Positions 1 through 8,555 are shown, counted from the first letter of the stretch. The stretch: 17,818 nt of DNA from Myxococcales bacterium UBA1238 (GCA_002309015.1 DBWM01000045.1:1-17818); one strand, 5' to 3'. The notes: a model not told the origin generated them from the sequence alone. Made by a program: numbers and translations.

Positions 1-902
1 TCGGTCAGCTTCTTCCAGCCTTCCCAGTCGTTTTCGTCGAGGCCGTCTTCGATGGAGACGATCGGGTACTTGGCGCAGAGATCGGCCCAGTAGTTGACCA
101 TTTCATCGGAGGTCAGGGACTTGTTGTCGCCGGCGAGGACGTACTTGCCGTCGTTGTAGAATTCGCTGGAGGCGGCGTCGAGGGCGATGCAGACATCTTT
201 GCCCGGAACGTAGCCGGCGGCGTTGATCGCTTCGATGATCGCCTTCAGAGCGGCTTCGTTGTTCTCGAGGTTGGGCGCAAAACCACCTTCGTCGCCGACT
301 GCGGTGTTGAGTCCCTTGCCCTTGAGCACCTTCTTCAGGTTGTGGAAGACTTCGGCACCCATGCGGAGCGCTTCGCGGAAGCAGTGAGCGCCGACGGGCA
401 TGACCATGAATTCCTGGATGTCGACGTTGTTATCTGCGTGCTTGCCGCCGTTCAGGATGTTCATCATCGGGACGGGCAGGGTGCGGACCATGGGGCCGCC
501 GAGATAACGCCAGACAGGCATGTCGTAGTAATCGGCAACGGCGCGGGCAGCGGCGATGCTGACGCCGAGGATCGCGTTGGCGCCGAGCATGTCTTTGTTT
601 TCGGTGCCGTCGATGCCGAGCATCAACTTGTCGATTGCGCGCTGATCTGCGGCATCTTTGCCGATCAAAGCGGGTGCGATGTTGGTGTTGACGTTTGCGA
701 CGGCCTTGAGCACGCCCTTGCCCAGGTAACGGCTCTTGTCGCCATCGCGGAGTTCAAGCGCTTCGTACTCACCGGTGGAAGCCCCGGAGGGAACCATGAA
801 ACGGCCCTTGGCACCGCTCTCAAGAGTAACATCAACCTCGACGGTGGGGTTGCCACGGCTGTCGAGAATCTCGCGCGCTTTGATATCAGAAATGAGCGTC
901 AT
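1..902 (-). CDS. eno: Enolase (2-phosphoglycerate dehydratase), N-terminal part, truncated by window edge
   Basis: Enolase interconverts 2-phosphoglycerate and phosphoenolpyruvate in glycolysis and acts in the cytoplasm. The minus strand reads from ATG at 902 (MTLISDIKAREILDSRGNPT) and stays open for about 300 codons to the window edge. Family landmarks appear in order: the SRGNPTVEVDV start, the mobile active-site loop SGASTGEYEA, MNILNGGKHADNN with the loop His, DIQEFMVMPVGA, the DEGGFAPN loop with the catalytic Glu, the metal-ligand Asp in CIALDAA, and the metal-ligand Glu in SIEDGL. The third metal-ligand Asp, the catalytic Lys and the C-terminus (full family length about 430 residues) lie outside the window. 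A good ribosome site, AGGAGTT, sits just upstream of the start. It is transcribed divergently from the lipoprotein operon beginning at 1169, and the 266-base gap should hold both promoters. I could not pick confident -35/-10 boxes there. Confidence 0.98.
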   Translation of the reverse strand, partial: MTLISDIKAREILDSRGNPTVEVDVTLESGAKGRFMVPSGASTGEYEALELRDGDKSRYLGKGVLKAVANVNTNIAPALIGKDAADQRAIDKLMLGIDGTENKDMLGANAILGVSIAAARAVADYYDMPVWRYLGGPMVRTLPVPMMNILNGGKHADNNVDIQEFMVMPVGAHCFREALRMGAEVFHNLKKVLKGKGLNTAVGDEGGFAPNLENNEAALKAIIEAINAAGYVPGKDVCIALDAASSEFYNDGKYVLAGDNKSLTSDEMVNYWADLCAKYPIVSIEDGLDENDWEGWKKLT

Positions 903-1168
903 TTGAAGAACTCCTATTAGAAGGTGGTGTGTAAATAATCCATCTGAGCCGTTCTTGGAAGTCTGCATTTGCGTCTGGTGCCGATTTTTGTTGCGTCTGT
1001 GAGAGGCTTGAATCAAAGATGGCGTTTAATTTCAATGGGTTGAATGCGTTTGGATGAGGCTTTGCGAAAACGATTGAATGCGGAATTCTGCAGCTTTGCG
1101 AACGTGAGCATAGGGTTTTGCCGGCATCTTGGTTAAAATCGTCTTTTCGATTGAAAAGGATGGTGAAA

Positions 1169-3748
1169 ATGAGGCACGCATTTTTGAGGACCGCTGTGGT
1201 GATCTGGGCAGGTTCAGGGCTTTCGGCTTGTGCGGACAGCAGCGAGAGCAATCACGCGCCGGAGCTGTTACCCATTGAAGAAGCTGAATTTAAGGTGAAC
1301 CAGGGTGGCTCGATCGATCTTTATGCGGCCGATGCGGATGGCGATAAGCTGACATGGTCGTTTACGATCGATCCGGAGCCGCCTACCCAGACCTCGGGCC
1401 TCTCGGGCAAGCCGGCCATCACCGCTTTGTCGAAAGAGCACGCAAGATTTACCTGGACGCCAGGCGTGGCGGACGCGAAGGCAGCAGCATCTGCACCCTA
1501 CAGCGTCGTGGTGAAGGTTACAGATGAGCATGGAGCCGAAGATTCCGGGCGGTTTGTATTGACCGTGGTCAACGATGGCGGTGTAAGCAATGGAAATGTT
1601 TTAAGATTTATTGAACCACAGGGCGCCGGTATGGCGGTGGATTTGAGTCAGACCAACTGCATTAAAGATCTGCCGGTCACGGTCAAAGGCGATCAGATTC
1701 CGGCCGACGAAGTGCAGGTCTGGATGGCGGATCCCATCCTTGAAGGCGCGACGCTTAAGGGCTGGGGCAAGGAGCGCAAGTTTTCCTGGTGTCCTCCGGC
1801 GGAGCTGCTCGACAATTCGCTCAACCACGCGGTCATTTTTGAAGCTTCGCAGGCCGACAGCGAGCTGAACGTGGAAAAGCGGTTTTGGTTCCGTTTTAAG
1901 CGACCGGCCGCAGCCCTTTGCCCAGGCACCGCTCCCGTGATTTCCCATCAGGCACCGAGCGGTTTTACGGGCGCCCTGAACTATGAGATTAAAGCAAAAA
2001 TCACCGACGATATTGGATTTAAGGCGCCGCCCTACTTGATCTTCAGCAGCACTGAGCCTCAAAACGGCGATACTTCGGGCTGGCCTTTGGTTGATTTTAA
2101 ATCTTTAGGTCAGAATGAATGGTCCGCCGAGATCCCCAACCTAAATCTGGCGGATGGTGAAACTGCGCGAATTTATTACCAGATCATTGCAACCGACAAC
2201 GACGATCACACGGGGACTACCTGCGATCATACGACCGAAAGCGAGATTCTGAGCTTTTCGGTGAAAGGTGGCCAGGCAGAAGGGGAAACATACGGTTTTT
2301 GCCATTCCTGCGTTTCGGATGCTCAGTGCGGTGGTGCCAAAGACGCCTGTGTGCCTCTGAGCGGAGGGGCTTTTTGCACGCTCGCCTGCGTGAACGGCCA
2401 ATGCGATGCCGGATCCGTCTGTACGTCTTATGAAAGCGTCGACGGCGTGGTTTCGGAGCAATGCCTGCCTTTGGGACTCACCTGCAGCTCGGGTTGCGTG
2501 ATAGATGATTTTGATGCCGCAGCGAGAAACAATTCTGAGGAACTGGGCACTCGCATTCCCGCTGGTCAATACGAGCATTTAAGCATTTGTAGCGGTGATC
2601 AGGACTTCTTTAAGGTTCACGTTGAGCAGGGACAAAAAATCGTTGCCAGGATTGAGTTTAACAATGCAGATGGTGATCTCGAAATGGCGATGGCGATGCC
2701 CGGCGATGCTCATTATTTGTATCAAAGCCAAAGCGAAAACGATTTTGAACAGGTGCAGGAAAAATGCATCGCGCAATCCGGCGATGCCGATATCGTCGTT
2801 TACCCCTATGAAACCAATGAAAATGAATATCGCCTGATCGTTGAGATTGGCGAGGGGGAATGCGGCGCTGTTTGCGAAAATGACATGTATGATATCTACG
2901 GAGGCAATGATTCGCTCGATTACTCGATCGAGATCGATTTACCTTTCTTCAAAGAAAACCTGATGATTTGTCCGGATGATGTGGATTACTTTAGTTTTAA
3001 TGCAACCGCTGGCGAAATCATCGATATGATGATCGAGTTCGTGCATGGGGAAGGCGATCTCAATTTAGCGCTCTACAATGCCTCGGGCACGTTGCTGGAG
3101 CGCTCTGATACTTCGCGGGATTTGGAGATGATCGAGTATCAGATGCCTGAAACGGGCAGGTATCTGGTCGAGATAGCGGGCGTTTCTTCGTCCATGGCCA
3201 ACAGCTACAACTTATGGGTGGATCGCTATCAGGTTTCATCCTGCGAAAATGATTCCGATTGTCCTGCGGGCAGTTACTGCGCTACCGGCACTTGCCGGGA
3301 TGATGCTTGTGCGGCATTGACGGGCGACTGCTTCAATGAGCATGTCTGCGTATCCAACGTTGCTGGCTCCGATTTGTCTGTAGTGGGCGGGATTTGCGCC
3401 CTGCGCTGTGAATCGCAGTCCGATTGCCGACCGGGTTACGCCTGCAAACGTTTTGAAGATTACACATGGGCTTGCGCGCCTTCGGGAACGGCGGGGATCG
3501 GTGAACGATGCGAAACCTTTAAAGACTGCGCGGGCGTGCGCGTTTGCTTAGGGACGTTTGGCGGTTATTGCGCCACCGGCGGCTGCGACGATGAAGAGAT
3601 CGATTTCAACTGCGAGGGCGGTTCCAGCTGCGTCGATTATCTGGGATATCCGGTCTGCTTAAAGAACTGCAGCAGCGTGGGTGATTGCCGGGCAAGTGAC
3701 GGGCAAAGCTGCGAACTCTCGGGAGAAAACAAAGTATGCATGCCATAA
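1169..3748 (+). CDS. Cys-rich surface lipoprotein with Ig-like and PPC domains
   Basis: An 859-residue exported lipoprotein of unknown function, first gene of a four-gene operon. I chose ATG 1169 because AAGGA lies 8 bases upstream and a clean lipoprotein signal follows (lipobox LSAC, Cys21); the frame also opens at TTG 1118 and ATG 1160. Domains in order: a cadherin/Ig-like beta-sandwich (about 29-136, with YAADADGDKLTW and VVKVTDEHG); a middle beta-rich region with a second Ig-like part; a Cys-rich segment (about 376-443); two pre-peptidase C-terminal (PPC)-like domains (about 444-570 and 571-688), seen from DFFKVHVEQGQKI and DYFSFNATAGEII followed by a 'GDL..A' strand; and a Cys-rich tail (689-859) of C-x3-DC-type modules such as CENDSDCPAGSYC. 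No catalytic motif is visible, so adhesion or substrate binding outside the cell is the likely kind of role (inference). Its stop overlaps the next start by 13 bases, implying translational coupling to the metalloprotease-like lipoprotein. Confidence 0.93.
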   Translation: MRHAFLRTAVVIWAGSGLSACADSSESNHAPELLPIEEAEFKVNQGGSIDLYAADADGDKLTWSFTIDPEPPTQTSGLSGKPAITALSKEHARFTWTPGVADAKAAASAPYSVVVKVTDEHGAEDSGRFVLTVVNDGGVSNGNVLRFIEPQGAGMAVDLSQTNCIKDLPVTVKGDQIPADEVQVWMADPILEGATLKGWGKERKFSWCPPAELLDNSLNHAVIFEASQADSELNVEKRFWFRFKRPAAALCPGTAPVISHQAPSGFTGALNYEIKAKITDDIGFKAPPYLIFSSTEPQNGDTSGWPLVDFKSLGQNEWSAEIPNLNLADGETARIYYQIIATDNDDHTGTTCDHTTESEILSFSVKGGQAEGETYGFCHSCVSDAQCGGAKDACVPLSGGAFCTLACVNGQCDAGSVCTSYESVDGVVSEQCLPLGLTCSSGCVIDDFDAAARNNSEELGTRIPAGQYEHLSICSGDQDFFKVHVEQGQKIVARIEFNNADGDLEMAMAMPGDAHYLYQSQSENDFEQVQEKCIAQSGDADIVVYPYETNENEYRLIVEIGEGECGAVCENDMYDIYGGNDSLDYSIEIDLPFFKENLMICPDDVDYFSFNATAGEIIDMMIEFVHGEGDLNLALYNASGTLLERSDTSRDLEMIEYQMPETGRYLVEIAGVSSSMANSYNLWVDRYQVSSCENDSDCPAGSYCATGTCRDDACAALTGDCFNEHVCVSNVAGSDLSVVGGICALRCESQSDCRPGYACKRFEDYTWACAPSGTAGIGERCETFKDCAGVRVCLGTFGGYCATGGCDDEEIDFNCEGGSSCVDYLGYPVCLKNCSSVGDCRASDGQSCELSGENKVCMP

Positions 3749-5550
3749 AAAGAAGCGTAACTCTTTGTTTTTTGAGCATTTTTTTATGCTTTGCCGCTTG
3801 CAGTGCTTCGCAGGATGAAGAGATCGATGCTGCGGTCGAGAGCCTGCGGTTTTCCCTTCAGGATTTACAGGTCGATTATCTTTTGCCAGGTCGGCAGTTA
3901 GAGGTAATCGGCGAGGGCTTTTTAGAGCAGGCGACCTATCGCGCGCAGCTGGAAGGTCAGGTCAACGATCAGGCGGTCAGCGTGGAATTGCCCATTGCGT
4001 ATCGCGATTATCAAACCCTGTTGCTTCAGTTTTCGTCGGAGTTTTCGCAGCAGGAAGGCGATTTGAATGCGGTTTTGCGCGTGCAGATGTCGACAGGGGG
4101 AAAAAACGGTGAGGCTGAATGCGCATTAAAAGGCCGCTGGGTCAAAGAGCTTAAGCCTTCTATCCTGAGTGTTGACAACGAAATTTACCCTGCAACTGCC
4201 ATTTCGCTGCGAGGTGAAAAGTTTTTAAATCCGGATGAAGGCCATTTGTCTTTTGAGCTCAAAGGGCAGTTTCAGTCTCAGGCGACGGGGGCCATTGAGG
4301 AGATTTCAGGGACTCAGATTCCCGGCGAGCAAACGAACCGGGAACAGGCAAAACTGATTTTAAATCCACAGGTTATGGGCATTCAGCCGGGCCGGTTCAA
4401 GGGGCAGCTGCGCGCGGTTAACGAAGGATCGGGCTGGTCTCAGGCCGGCGATTGGTTCGATGTGGATTGGACGTTAAAAGCACCTCAAATCGAATATTAC
4501 ACAGAGTCCGCCAGCAGAGGTCAGAAGATTTTGATTTCAGGAGCGGGCTTTTTAGGGGGTGATTGGGGTGGAGTGACGACCGTGACCCTGAAGGGGGAAT
4601 TTCAGGGAAAGGATAAAAGACAGCTGATAGAAAAGGAGTTAAGCCCCGATTGGTTGAATGGGCAACTCCTGCAGACCGAAATGGAAGTGGAGTTTGATGA
4701 CGATTGTCAGAGCGATGATTTGGGCGCTCAGGCGGGTTGGGTCAGCGGGACGTTGTTGCCCAGCATCGAGTGGAACGGGCAGCAGGTGAAAGGGGAGGCG
4801 GTCTCGCTCGAATTTGAAGTTTTGCCACCTAAGCAGGTGATTTGGCTGCGCTTTTTGCCCGCTTTTACAGATTCTCTGCGCATCTTTGGATTAAGAAACT
4901 TTAGCCTTGAGATTAAAAACAGGATCGCCGAGGTGGTCAATCGCGATTATGAGGGCATCAACCTTGAGATCCGCCTGACTGAGCCCGAGGATTTTGCGCG
5001 CTACGCGATCGTCGAAATCGGGGGGCCCGATCCCAATGCGCAAAACTATTTTGGCCTCGACAGCACGCCAGGGTTTGATGACTGCAACGCGCGGCTGGAT
5101 GATCACCTGGCGGGTGCAAACTGGGATGGTGGCGGCTATGGTGGCATTTTTGTTGAATCTTTTTTGCAGCTTTCGCCCAAATATGCCATTGCTGAGACGC
5201 CCTTAACGCATCCTAAGTTTGATGAGATATTCGATATTTTTATGCAGCAACCTGCTGAAACCGATGAGCTGAACGGTCCAAGGAAGGATGAGCTGGAACT
5301 CGCCATTCGCGTGCTGGGCAATCTGGTGGGGAATACGGTGACGCACGAGGTGGGGCATACCCTGGGGCTGACACGTGAGCCTGGTTGCGGTCTGTATCAC
5401 AATGCGCCGGGCGATTTTCAAATCATGGACTGCGGCGTGGACCGGCCTTTTTTGGAACGCGCAGAGTTGGTTGAAGGCTTTGAGGGCCGACCGGCGGTCT
5501 GGTTGCCTGAAAACCGAGAGTATTTAGAAATGATATTGCCAATGCAGTAA
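3736..5550 (+). CDS. Lipoprotein with IPT/TIG-like repeats and a HEVGH zinc-metalloprotease domain
   Basis: A 604-residue lipoprotein, probably a surface zinc peptidase. The signal peptide ends in lipobox FAAC (Cys22). Residues about 40-355 look like three beta-sandwich repeats of IPT/TIG style, each with a Gly-Phe turn (VIGEGFL, LRGEKFL, ISGAGFLGG). The C-terminal part (about 360-604) carries HEVGHTLGL at 537-545, giving two His zinc ligands and the catalytic Glu, and a Met-turn-like QIMDCG with Met564. The usual metzincin third ligand (eleventh residue of HExxHxxGxxH/D) is Arg547 here; His555 in GLYHN is the better candidate. The surrounding text (IGGPDPN, GGIFVESF, RPFLERAEL) resembles uncharacterised deltaproteobacterial lipoproteins I recall, but I have no search to back this. 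The start overlaps the preceding gene by 13 bases; 26 bases separate it from the ABC gene. No propeptide is obvious, though the TIG-like region could act as a stalk. Confidence 0.9.
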   Translation: MHAIKRSVTLCFLSIFLCFAACSASQDEEIDAAVESLRFSLQDLQVDYLLPGRQLEVIGEGFLEQATYRAQLEGQVNDQAVSVELPIAYRDYQTLLLQFSSEFSQQEGDLNAVLRVQMSTGGKNGEAECALKGRWVKELKPSILSVDNEIYPATAISLRGEKFLNPDEGHLSFELKGQFQSQATGAIEEISGTQIPGEQTNREQAKLILNPQVMGIQPGRFKGQLRAVNEGSGWSQAGDWFDVDWTLKAPQIEYYTESASRGQKILISGAGFLGGDWGGVTTVTLKGEFQGKDKRQLIEKELSPDWLNGQLLQTEMEVEFDDDCQSDDLGAQAGWVSGTLLPSIEWNGQQVKGEAVSLEFEVLPPKQVIWLRFLPAFTDSLRIFGLRNFSLEIKNRIAEVVNRDYEGINLEIRLTEPEDFARYAIVEIGGPDPNAQNYFGLDSTPGFDDCNARLDDHLAGANWDGGGYGGIFVESFLQLSPKYAIAETPLTHPKFDEIFDIFMQQPAETDELNGPRKDELELAIRVLGNLVGNTVTHEVGHTLGLTREPGCGLYHNAPGDFQIMDCGVDRPFLERAELVEGFEGRPAVWLPENREYLEMILPMQ

Positions 5551-5576
5551 CTGCGCGCTTTTTATGGAGAAATGGA

Positions 5577-6281
5577 ATGCTTAAATTTGACCAGGTGGTG
5601 CCCAATCGCGGTTTGCTCAACTGGCGTTATTCGTTTGAAGTGGAAACGAGCGAAATTTTAGGTCTTGCGGGGCCCACAGGTTCAGGAAAGTCAAGTCTGC
5701 TCTCGATTGCTGCGGGCGAGCGGAGTCCCATTCGGGGACGAGTGGTGCTCGACGAACGCGATGTGACGCGATCGGCTGAAAAACTGCGTGCGGTTGCGGG
5801 TTTTTTGCCGGAAGATTTGCCTGGGCCTTACGATTTGCCGGCAAAAGCCTGGCTTTCGCTTTGGGCTGAGCTCGATTTGGTCACGCCTTCGGAGTTTCGC
5901 TCGCGGCTGGAACGCGCCATTTGTTACTTCCCGCTCTCTTCCGAAGCCTTGTCGACGCAGGTGGCGCATCTCTCCAAAGGGGAACAAAAAAAGCTGGGAT
6001 TACTGAGGCTTTGGTGCAAAAAGCCGCGACTTTTTGTGCTCGATCACCCGAGCGCTTACCTCGACGGATTCGGTCTGTTCGGCCTGGCGAAAGCCTGCCA
6101 GGAACTGGCTCGGGAGCATGTGACGATTTTGCTTGCAGAACCGGTCCCTTACCTGTTGTCAAAGATTTGTGATCGCGTGCTCTATCTGACGGACGGGGCG
6201 GTCCAGAGTCTCGATCAAAAAGCGAGTGCAGATTCGCATTTTGTGGATTTGCAGCTGGCTCGCGTTTTGGGATGGTCGTGA
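5577..6281 (+). CDS. ABC transporter ATP-binding protein with altered catalytic residues
   Basis: A 234-residue cytoplasmic nucleotide-binding domain most like the ABC-2 exporter ATPases of the GldA/NatA/CcmA type, judged by PED in the Q-loop and an LSKG signature. Walker A is GPTGSGKSS (32-40), intact. The Q-loop position is Glu79, which is common in that subfamily. The signature is HLSKGEQKKL (131-140). Walker B reads LFVLD156-His157, where the catalytic Glu normally sits. The D-loop is AYLD (160-163). The switch region reads LLAEP (185-189), where LLSTH is expected, so the switch His is absent. ATP binding therefore looks possible but hydrolysis should be weak or need a partner (inference). 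GGAGA lies 6 bases upstream of the start. The stop is 1 base before the membrane-protein ATG at 6283, which is thus its likely partner. Confidence 0.92.
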   Translation: MLKFDQVVPNRGLLNWRYSFEVETSEILGLAGPTGSGKSSLLSIAAGERSPIRGRVVLDERDVTRSAEKLRAVAGFLPEDLPGPYDLPAKAWLSLWAELDLVTPSEFRSRLERAICYFPLSSEALSTQVAHLSKGEQKKLGLLRLWCKKPRLFVLDHPSAYLDGFGLFGLAKACQELAREHVTILLAEPVPYLLSKICDRVLYLTDGAVQSLDQKASADSHFVDLQLARVLGWS

Positions 6282-6282
6282 A

Positions 6283-6801
6283 ATGTGGGTTTCAATCAGG
6301 CTTTGGCCGCGTTTGTTGCGCAAAGCGGAGCGCGGCCGTGGTTTGCTGATCTTCCTGTCTTTGGTACTGATTCCTTTATTTTGTCAAATTGCTCTCAGCC
6401 ATCGGCCCATTTGGCAGTCCAATTCGGATGTGGCTGCGGGGGAGCCTTATTTTGTGCCCGTAATCTGGCCCTGGGCAGTGCATGTCTGGACTTTTGTCAT
6501 GGCGCCGGCGGTTGCGCTCTACGCTTCTACGATTGCTCCTGATGAACCGAAATATCGCTTATTTGGCGGGGTGTTAGGCGGTTTTTTGGGGGCGTTTATG
6601 GCCTTGCTCGCGGCTTTATTGCCCAGCTGGTGGCTTTGGCGTTTGGGAGTGGCGCTGCAGGCGAGCGATCTCTTTAAGGGCGCTTTCGCTTTGATGGTTG
6701 CCGGGGGCGTTTCAGGCGGTTGTTCGGCGAAATGGCCGGGACTTTTACCCATGTTTCTGGGGAGTCTGGTGGGGCTTCTTTGCGCCTATAAACTGATGTA
6801 A
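6283..6801 (+). CDS. Small polytopic membrane protein, probable partner of the ABC ATPase
   Basis: A 172-residue inner-membrane protein that I do not recognise as a named family. I took ATG 6283, immediately after the ABC stop, rather than an in-frame codon inside the ABC gene at 6226. A basic N-terminus (RLWPRLLRKAERGR) precedes about five hydrophobic segments: roughly residues 19-38, 58-80, 92-113, 131-146 and 150-170. Two are Gly-rich (GGVLGGFLGAFMALLAALL and MVAGGVSGG), suggesting tight helix packing. ABC-2 permeases usually have six helices and about 250 residues, so this is short for a full transmembrane domain and might be a truncated, divergent or accessory subunit. Its position as last gene of the operon and coupling to the ATPase suggest a transport or regulatory complex acting with the two upstream lipoproteins. 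Function is not shown by sequence. Confidence 0.82.
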   Translation: MWVSIRLWPRLLRKAERGRGLLIFLSLVLIPLFCQIALSHRPIWQSNSDVAAGEPYFVPVIWPWAVHVWTFVMAPAVALYASTIAPDEPKYRLFGGVLGGFLGAFMALLAALLPSWWLWRLGVALQASDLFKGAFALMVAGGVSGGCSAKWPGLLPMFLGSLVGLLCAYKLM

Positions 6802-6822
6802 CTCTCTAAAATAAAAGCGCTT

Positions 6823-8535
6823 TTACTGATCGCTCCAGCGGGCAACCTCGCAATAGAGGGTGGTATTTTCAAGCGCCTGAGCTGTTCGGTTGCCGATCTC
6901 TTGTCCATCGGCGCCTTTTTCGACCGTCGCCCAGGAACCTCTCGTGATTTTATATTCGAATGAGTCCTGAGGCGGGATGCTGATCAGGTTGGTCCAGCGG
7001 CCATCTGAGCCCAAATGCAGCGGAAACATTGCGTTTTCTTCCCAGCTACCCAGCACACCGAGATCGCCTGACACGTAAATCGTCGCATCTGCGGGCGTCG
7101 TATTGGGAACACCCACCGAAAAAGTGATCGACACGGGCGTCTGCACGCTGACTTCGAGGCTGGCACCTAAGGCATCTAAATGGGCAGAAATTGTTGCGGT
7201 ACCTGATGATATAGCGTCGAGCCTTCCTCCGTCGATGCGGACCACCTGTTCGTTTGAGGAATGCAGATTGGAGAGCAGCTGGACGGGCCAGTAGAGGGTG
7301 CGATTGGGGCAGACGGCTGTGTTTCCCCAGGCGGTCTTTTGGCCGGTGAAGAGCGAGCCGTAGAGATGCAGTTTGAGGGCGTGAGGCGTTTCGGGTTCGC
7401 CAAATAAGAAACTGAGCACCGAAGGCAGGCGGCGCGCCCAGGTGGCTTCGTTGTGGAATCCGCCCACATCTTCAAAATAAGCGATGCGATCGTTGTAAGT
7501 GAGTCCGCGAGCGAGCAAGGCGTCGAGCAGCTGGCGGGATTCGCTGAGCACCTGATTTAACCCGTCGCCGTCGGGATCTTCGCCCTCCTCGGCATTTTCG
7601 GCGCTGCCGCCGTCAAACCAGAGTCGAGTGCCTTCCGTTAAATTCTGAGCGATGTCGTCGGCCCATCCGAGCGCTTCTTCGTTGTTCCAGAACAGAGAGT
7701 TCGAAAGCGCGCCGATGCGTCCGAAAACGCCGGGATGGCGGGCTAAAATATAGAGCGAGACCAGGCCGCCGAGGGAGGATCCGATGAGTCCCGTATGCTC
7801 CATTTCGGGCATGGTGCGCAGGCTGTAATCGATGTAAGGCTTTAATTCTTCAATTAAAAACTGCGCGTAAGCTTCTGCGCCGCCACCGTCGTGAAAGCGT
7901 TCGTCCCGGCTTGGGGTGTAGTCGTAAATGCGCTGCTCCGTGCTGTAAATCCCCACAACGATCATTTTGGGGATGCGTCCCATGCGGCTCCAGGAGTTTA
8001 CGGTTTCGTCCACTTCCCATTCGGTGCCGTAGGTGGCGAGCTCGTTGCGGAAAAGGTTTTGGCCGTCGTGCATATAGAGCACAGGGTAGCGTTCCTGATT
8101 GCCGTAATCGTTGTAGCCGTCGGGCAGGTAGATGATGACTTCGCGGGTGCCGTTTAATTTTTGAGAGGGGAATGCCCGGATCTGGTGGTAGCGGCCGCTG
8201 ATTTCGACATGGACTTCTGGCGGCTCGTAACTGCTTGAATCTACGTCGGTTTCAGAGTCTAATGGCTGAGAATCCGGTTCGGCATCCGGTTCTGAATCCG
8301 GTTCGGCATCTGGATTTTGCGCATCGAGTTCGGCGTCCTGTTCTGCATCCGCCGGGGCTTGCGCGTCCTCCTGGGCATCCTGCGGGGAGGCTGCATCCAG
8401 ATGGGAGATGGGCGGGAGAGCACTGTCGGGTGTCGTATCGGGAAGCGAATCTTCATCGCAGGCGGCAAAAAAACAGAACGCAATCAAATAAGATAACTGT
8501 GCAATTTGATTAAAGATTTGCTTCCTCATTTGCAT
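6823..8535 (-). CDS. Lipoprotein esterase (esterase D/enterochelin-esterase fold) with CBM20-like domain
   Basis: A 570-residue exported alpha/beta-hydrolase. The signal peptide ends in lipobox FAAC (Cys26). Residues about 29-105 form a flexible linker rich in Asp, Pro, Glu and Ala (DAEPDSEP repeats). The hydrolase domain spans about 110-390, with the oxyanion segment VLYMHDGQNLF, the nucleophile elbow GSSLGG (Ser254) and the catalytic His361 in GGFHNEATWARRLP, the layout of the 'putative esterase' family (Fes, esterase D, mycolyltransferase group). The C-terminus (about 460-565) resembles a CBM20 starch-binding-type domain (GDLGVLGSWEEN, YKITRGSWATVEKGADG). The substrate is unknown; an ester on a carbohydrate or siderophore is plausible by family. 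Start ATG 8535 has AAAGG about 11 bases upstream; ATG 8529 is an alternative. It follows the small membrane-protein gene by 20 bases and is likely cotranscribed. It ends convergently with the ABC operon, 21 bases away. Confidence 0.93.
   Translation of the reverse strand: MQMRKQIFNQIAQLSYLIAFCFFAACDEDSLPDTTPDSALPPISHLDAASPQDAQEDAQAPADAEQDAELDAQNPDAEPDSEPDAEPDSQPLDSETDVDSSSYEPPEVHVEISGRYHQIRAFPSQKLNGTREVIIYLPDGYNDYGNQERYPVLYMHDGQNLFRNELATYGTEWEVDETVNSWSRMGRIPKMIVVGIYSTEQRIYDYTPSRDERFHDGGGAEAYAQFLIEELKPYIDYSLRTMPEMEHTGLIGSSLGGLVSLYILARHPGVFGRIGALSNSLFWNNEEALGWADDIAQNLTEGTRLWFDGGSAENAEEGEDPDGDGLNQVLSESRQLLDALLARGLTYNDRIAYFEDVGGFHNEATWARRLPSVLSFLFGEPETPHALKLHLYGSLFTGQKTAWGNTAVCPNRTLYWPVQLLSNLHSSNEQVVRIDGGRLDAISSGTATISAHLDALGASLEVSVQTPVSITFSVGVPNTTPADATIYVSGDLGVLGSWEENAMFPLHLGSDGRWTNLISIPPQDSFEYKITRGSWATVEKGADGQEIGNRTAQALENTTLYCEVARWSDQ
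8271..8318 (-). repeat. 12-bp tandem repeat encoding the Asp/Glu/Pro linker
   Basis: On the plus strand four consecutive 12-mers are near copies: AATCCGGTTCGG, CATCCGGTTCTG, AATCCGGTTCGG, then a decayed copy starting CATCTGGATTTT. They encode the alternating DAEP/DSEP linker of the esterase. The repeat length is a multiple of three, so copy-number change would lengthen or shorten the linker without a frameshift. Confidence 0.75.
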
Positions 8536-8555
8536 GGATTGCCGGACCTTTTAAC

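Noticed and set aside
342..920. 192-codon plus-strand open frame opposite enolase
   Set aside because: The minus strand encodes an unmistakable enolase; the antisense product is low-complexity Asp/Val/His text with no family signal.
1118..1168. Upstream TTG start for the first lipoprotein
   Set aside because: It would put a charged 17-residue extension before a normal lipoprotein signal; ATG 1169 has a ribosome site at the right distance.
6812..6825. Palindrome TAAAAGCGCTTTTA between convergent genes, as a bidirectional terminator
   Set aside because: The stem would be only four A-T pairs around a GCGC loop, too weak to claim; it also overlaps the esterase stop codon.
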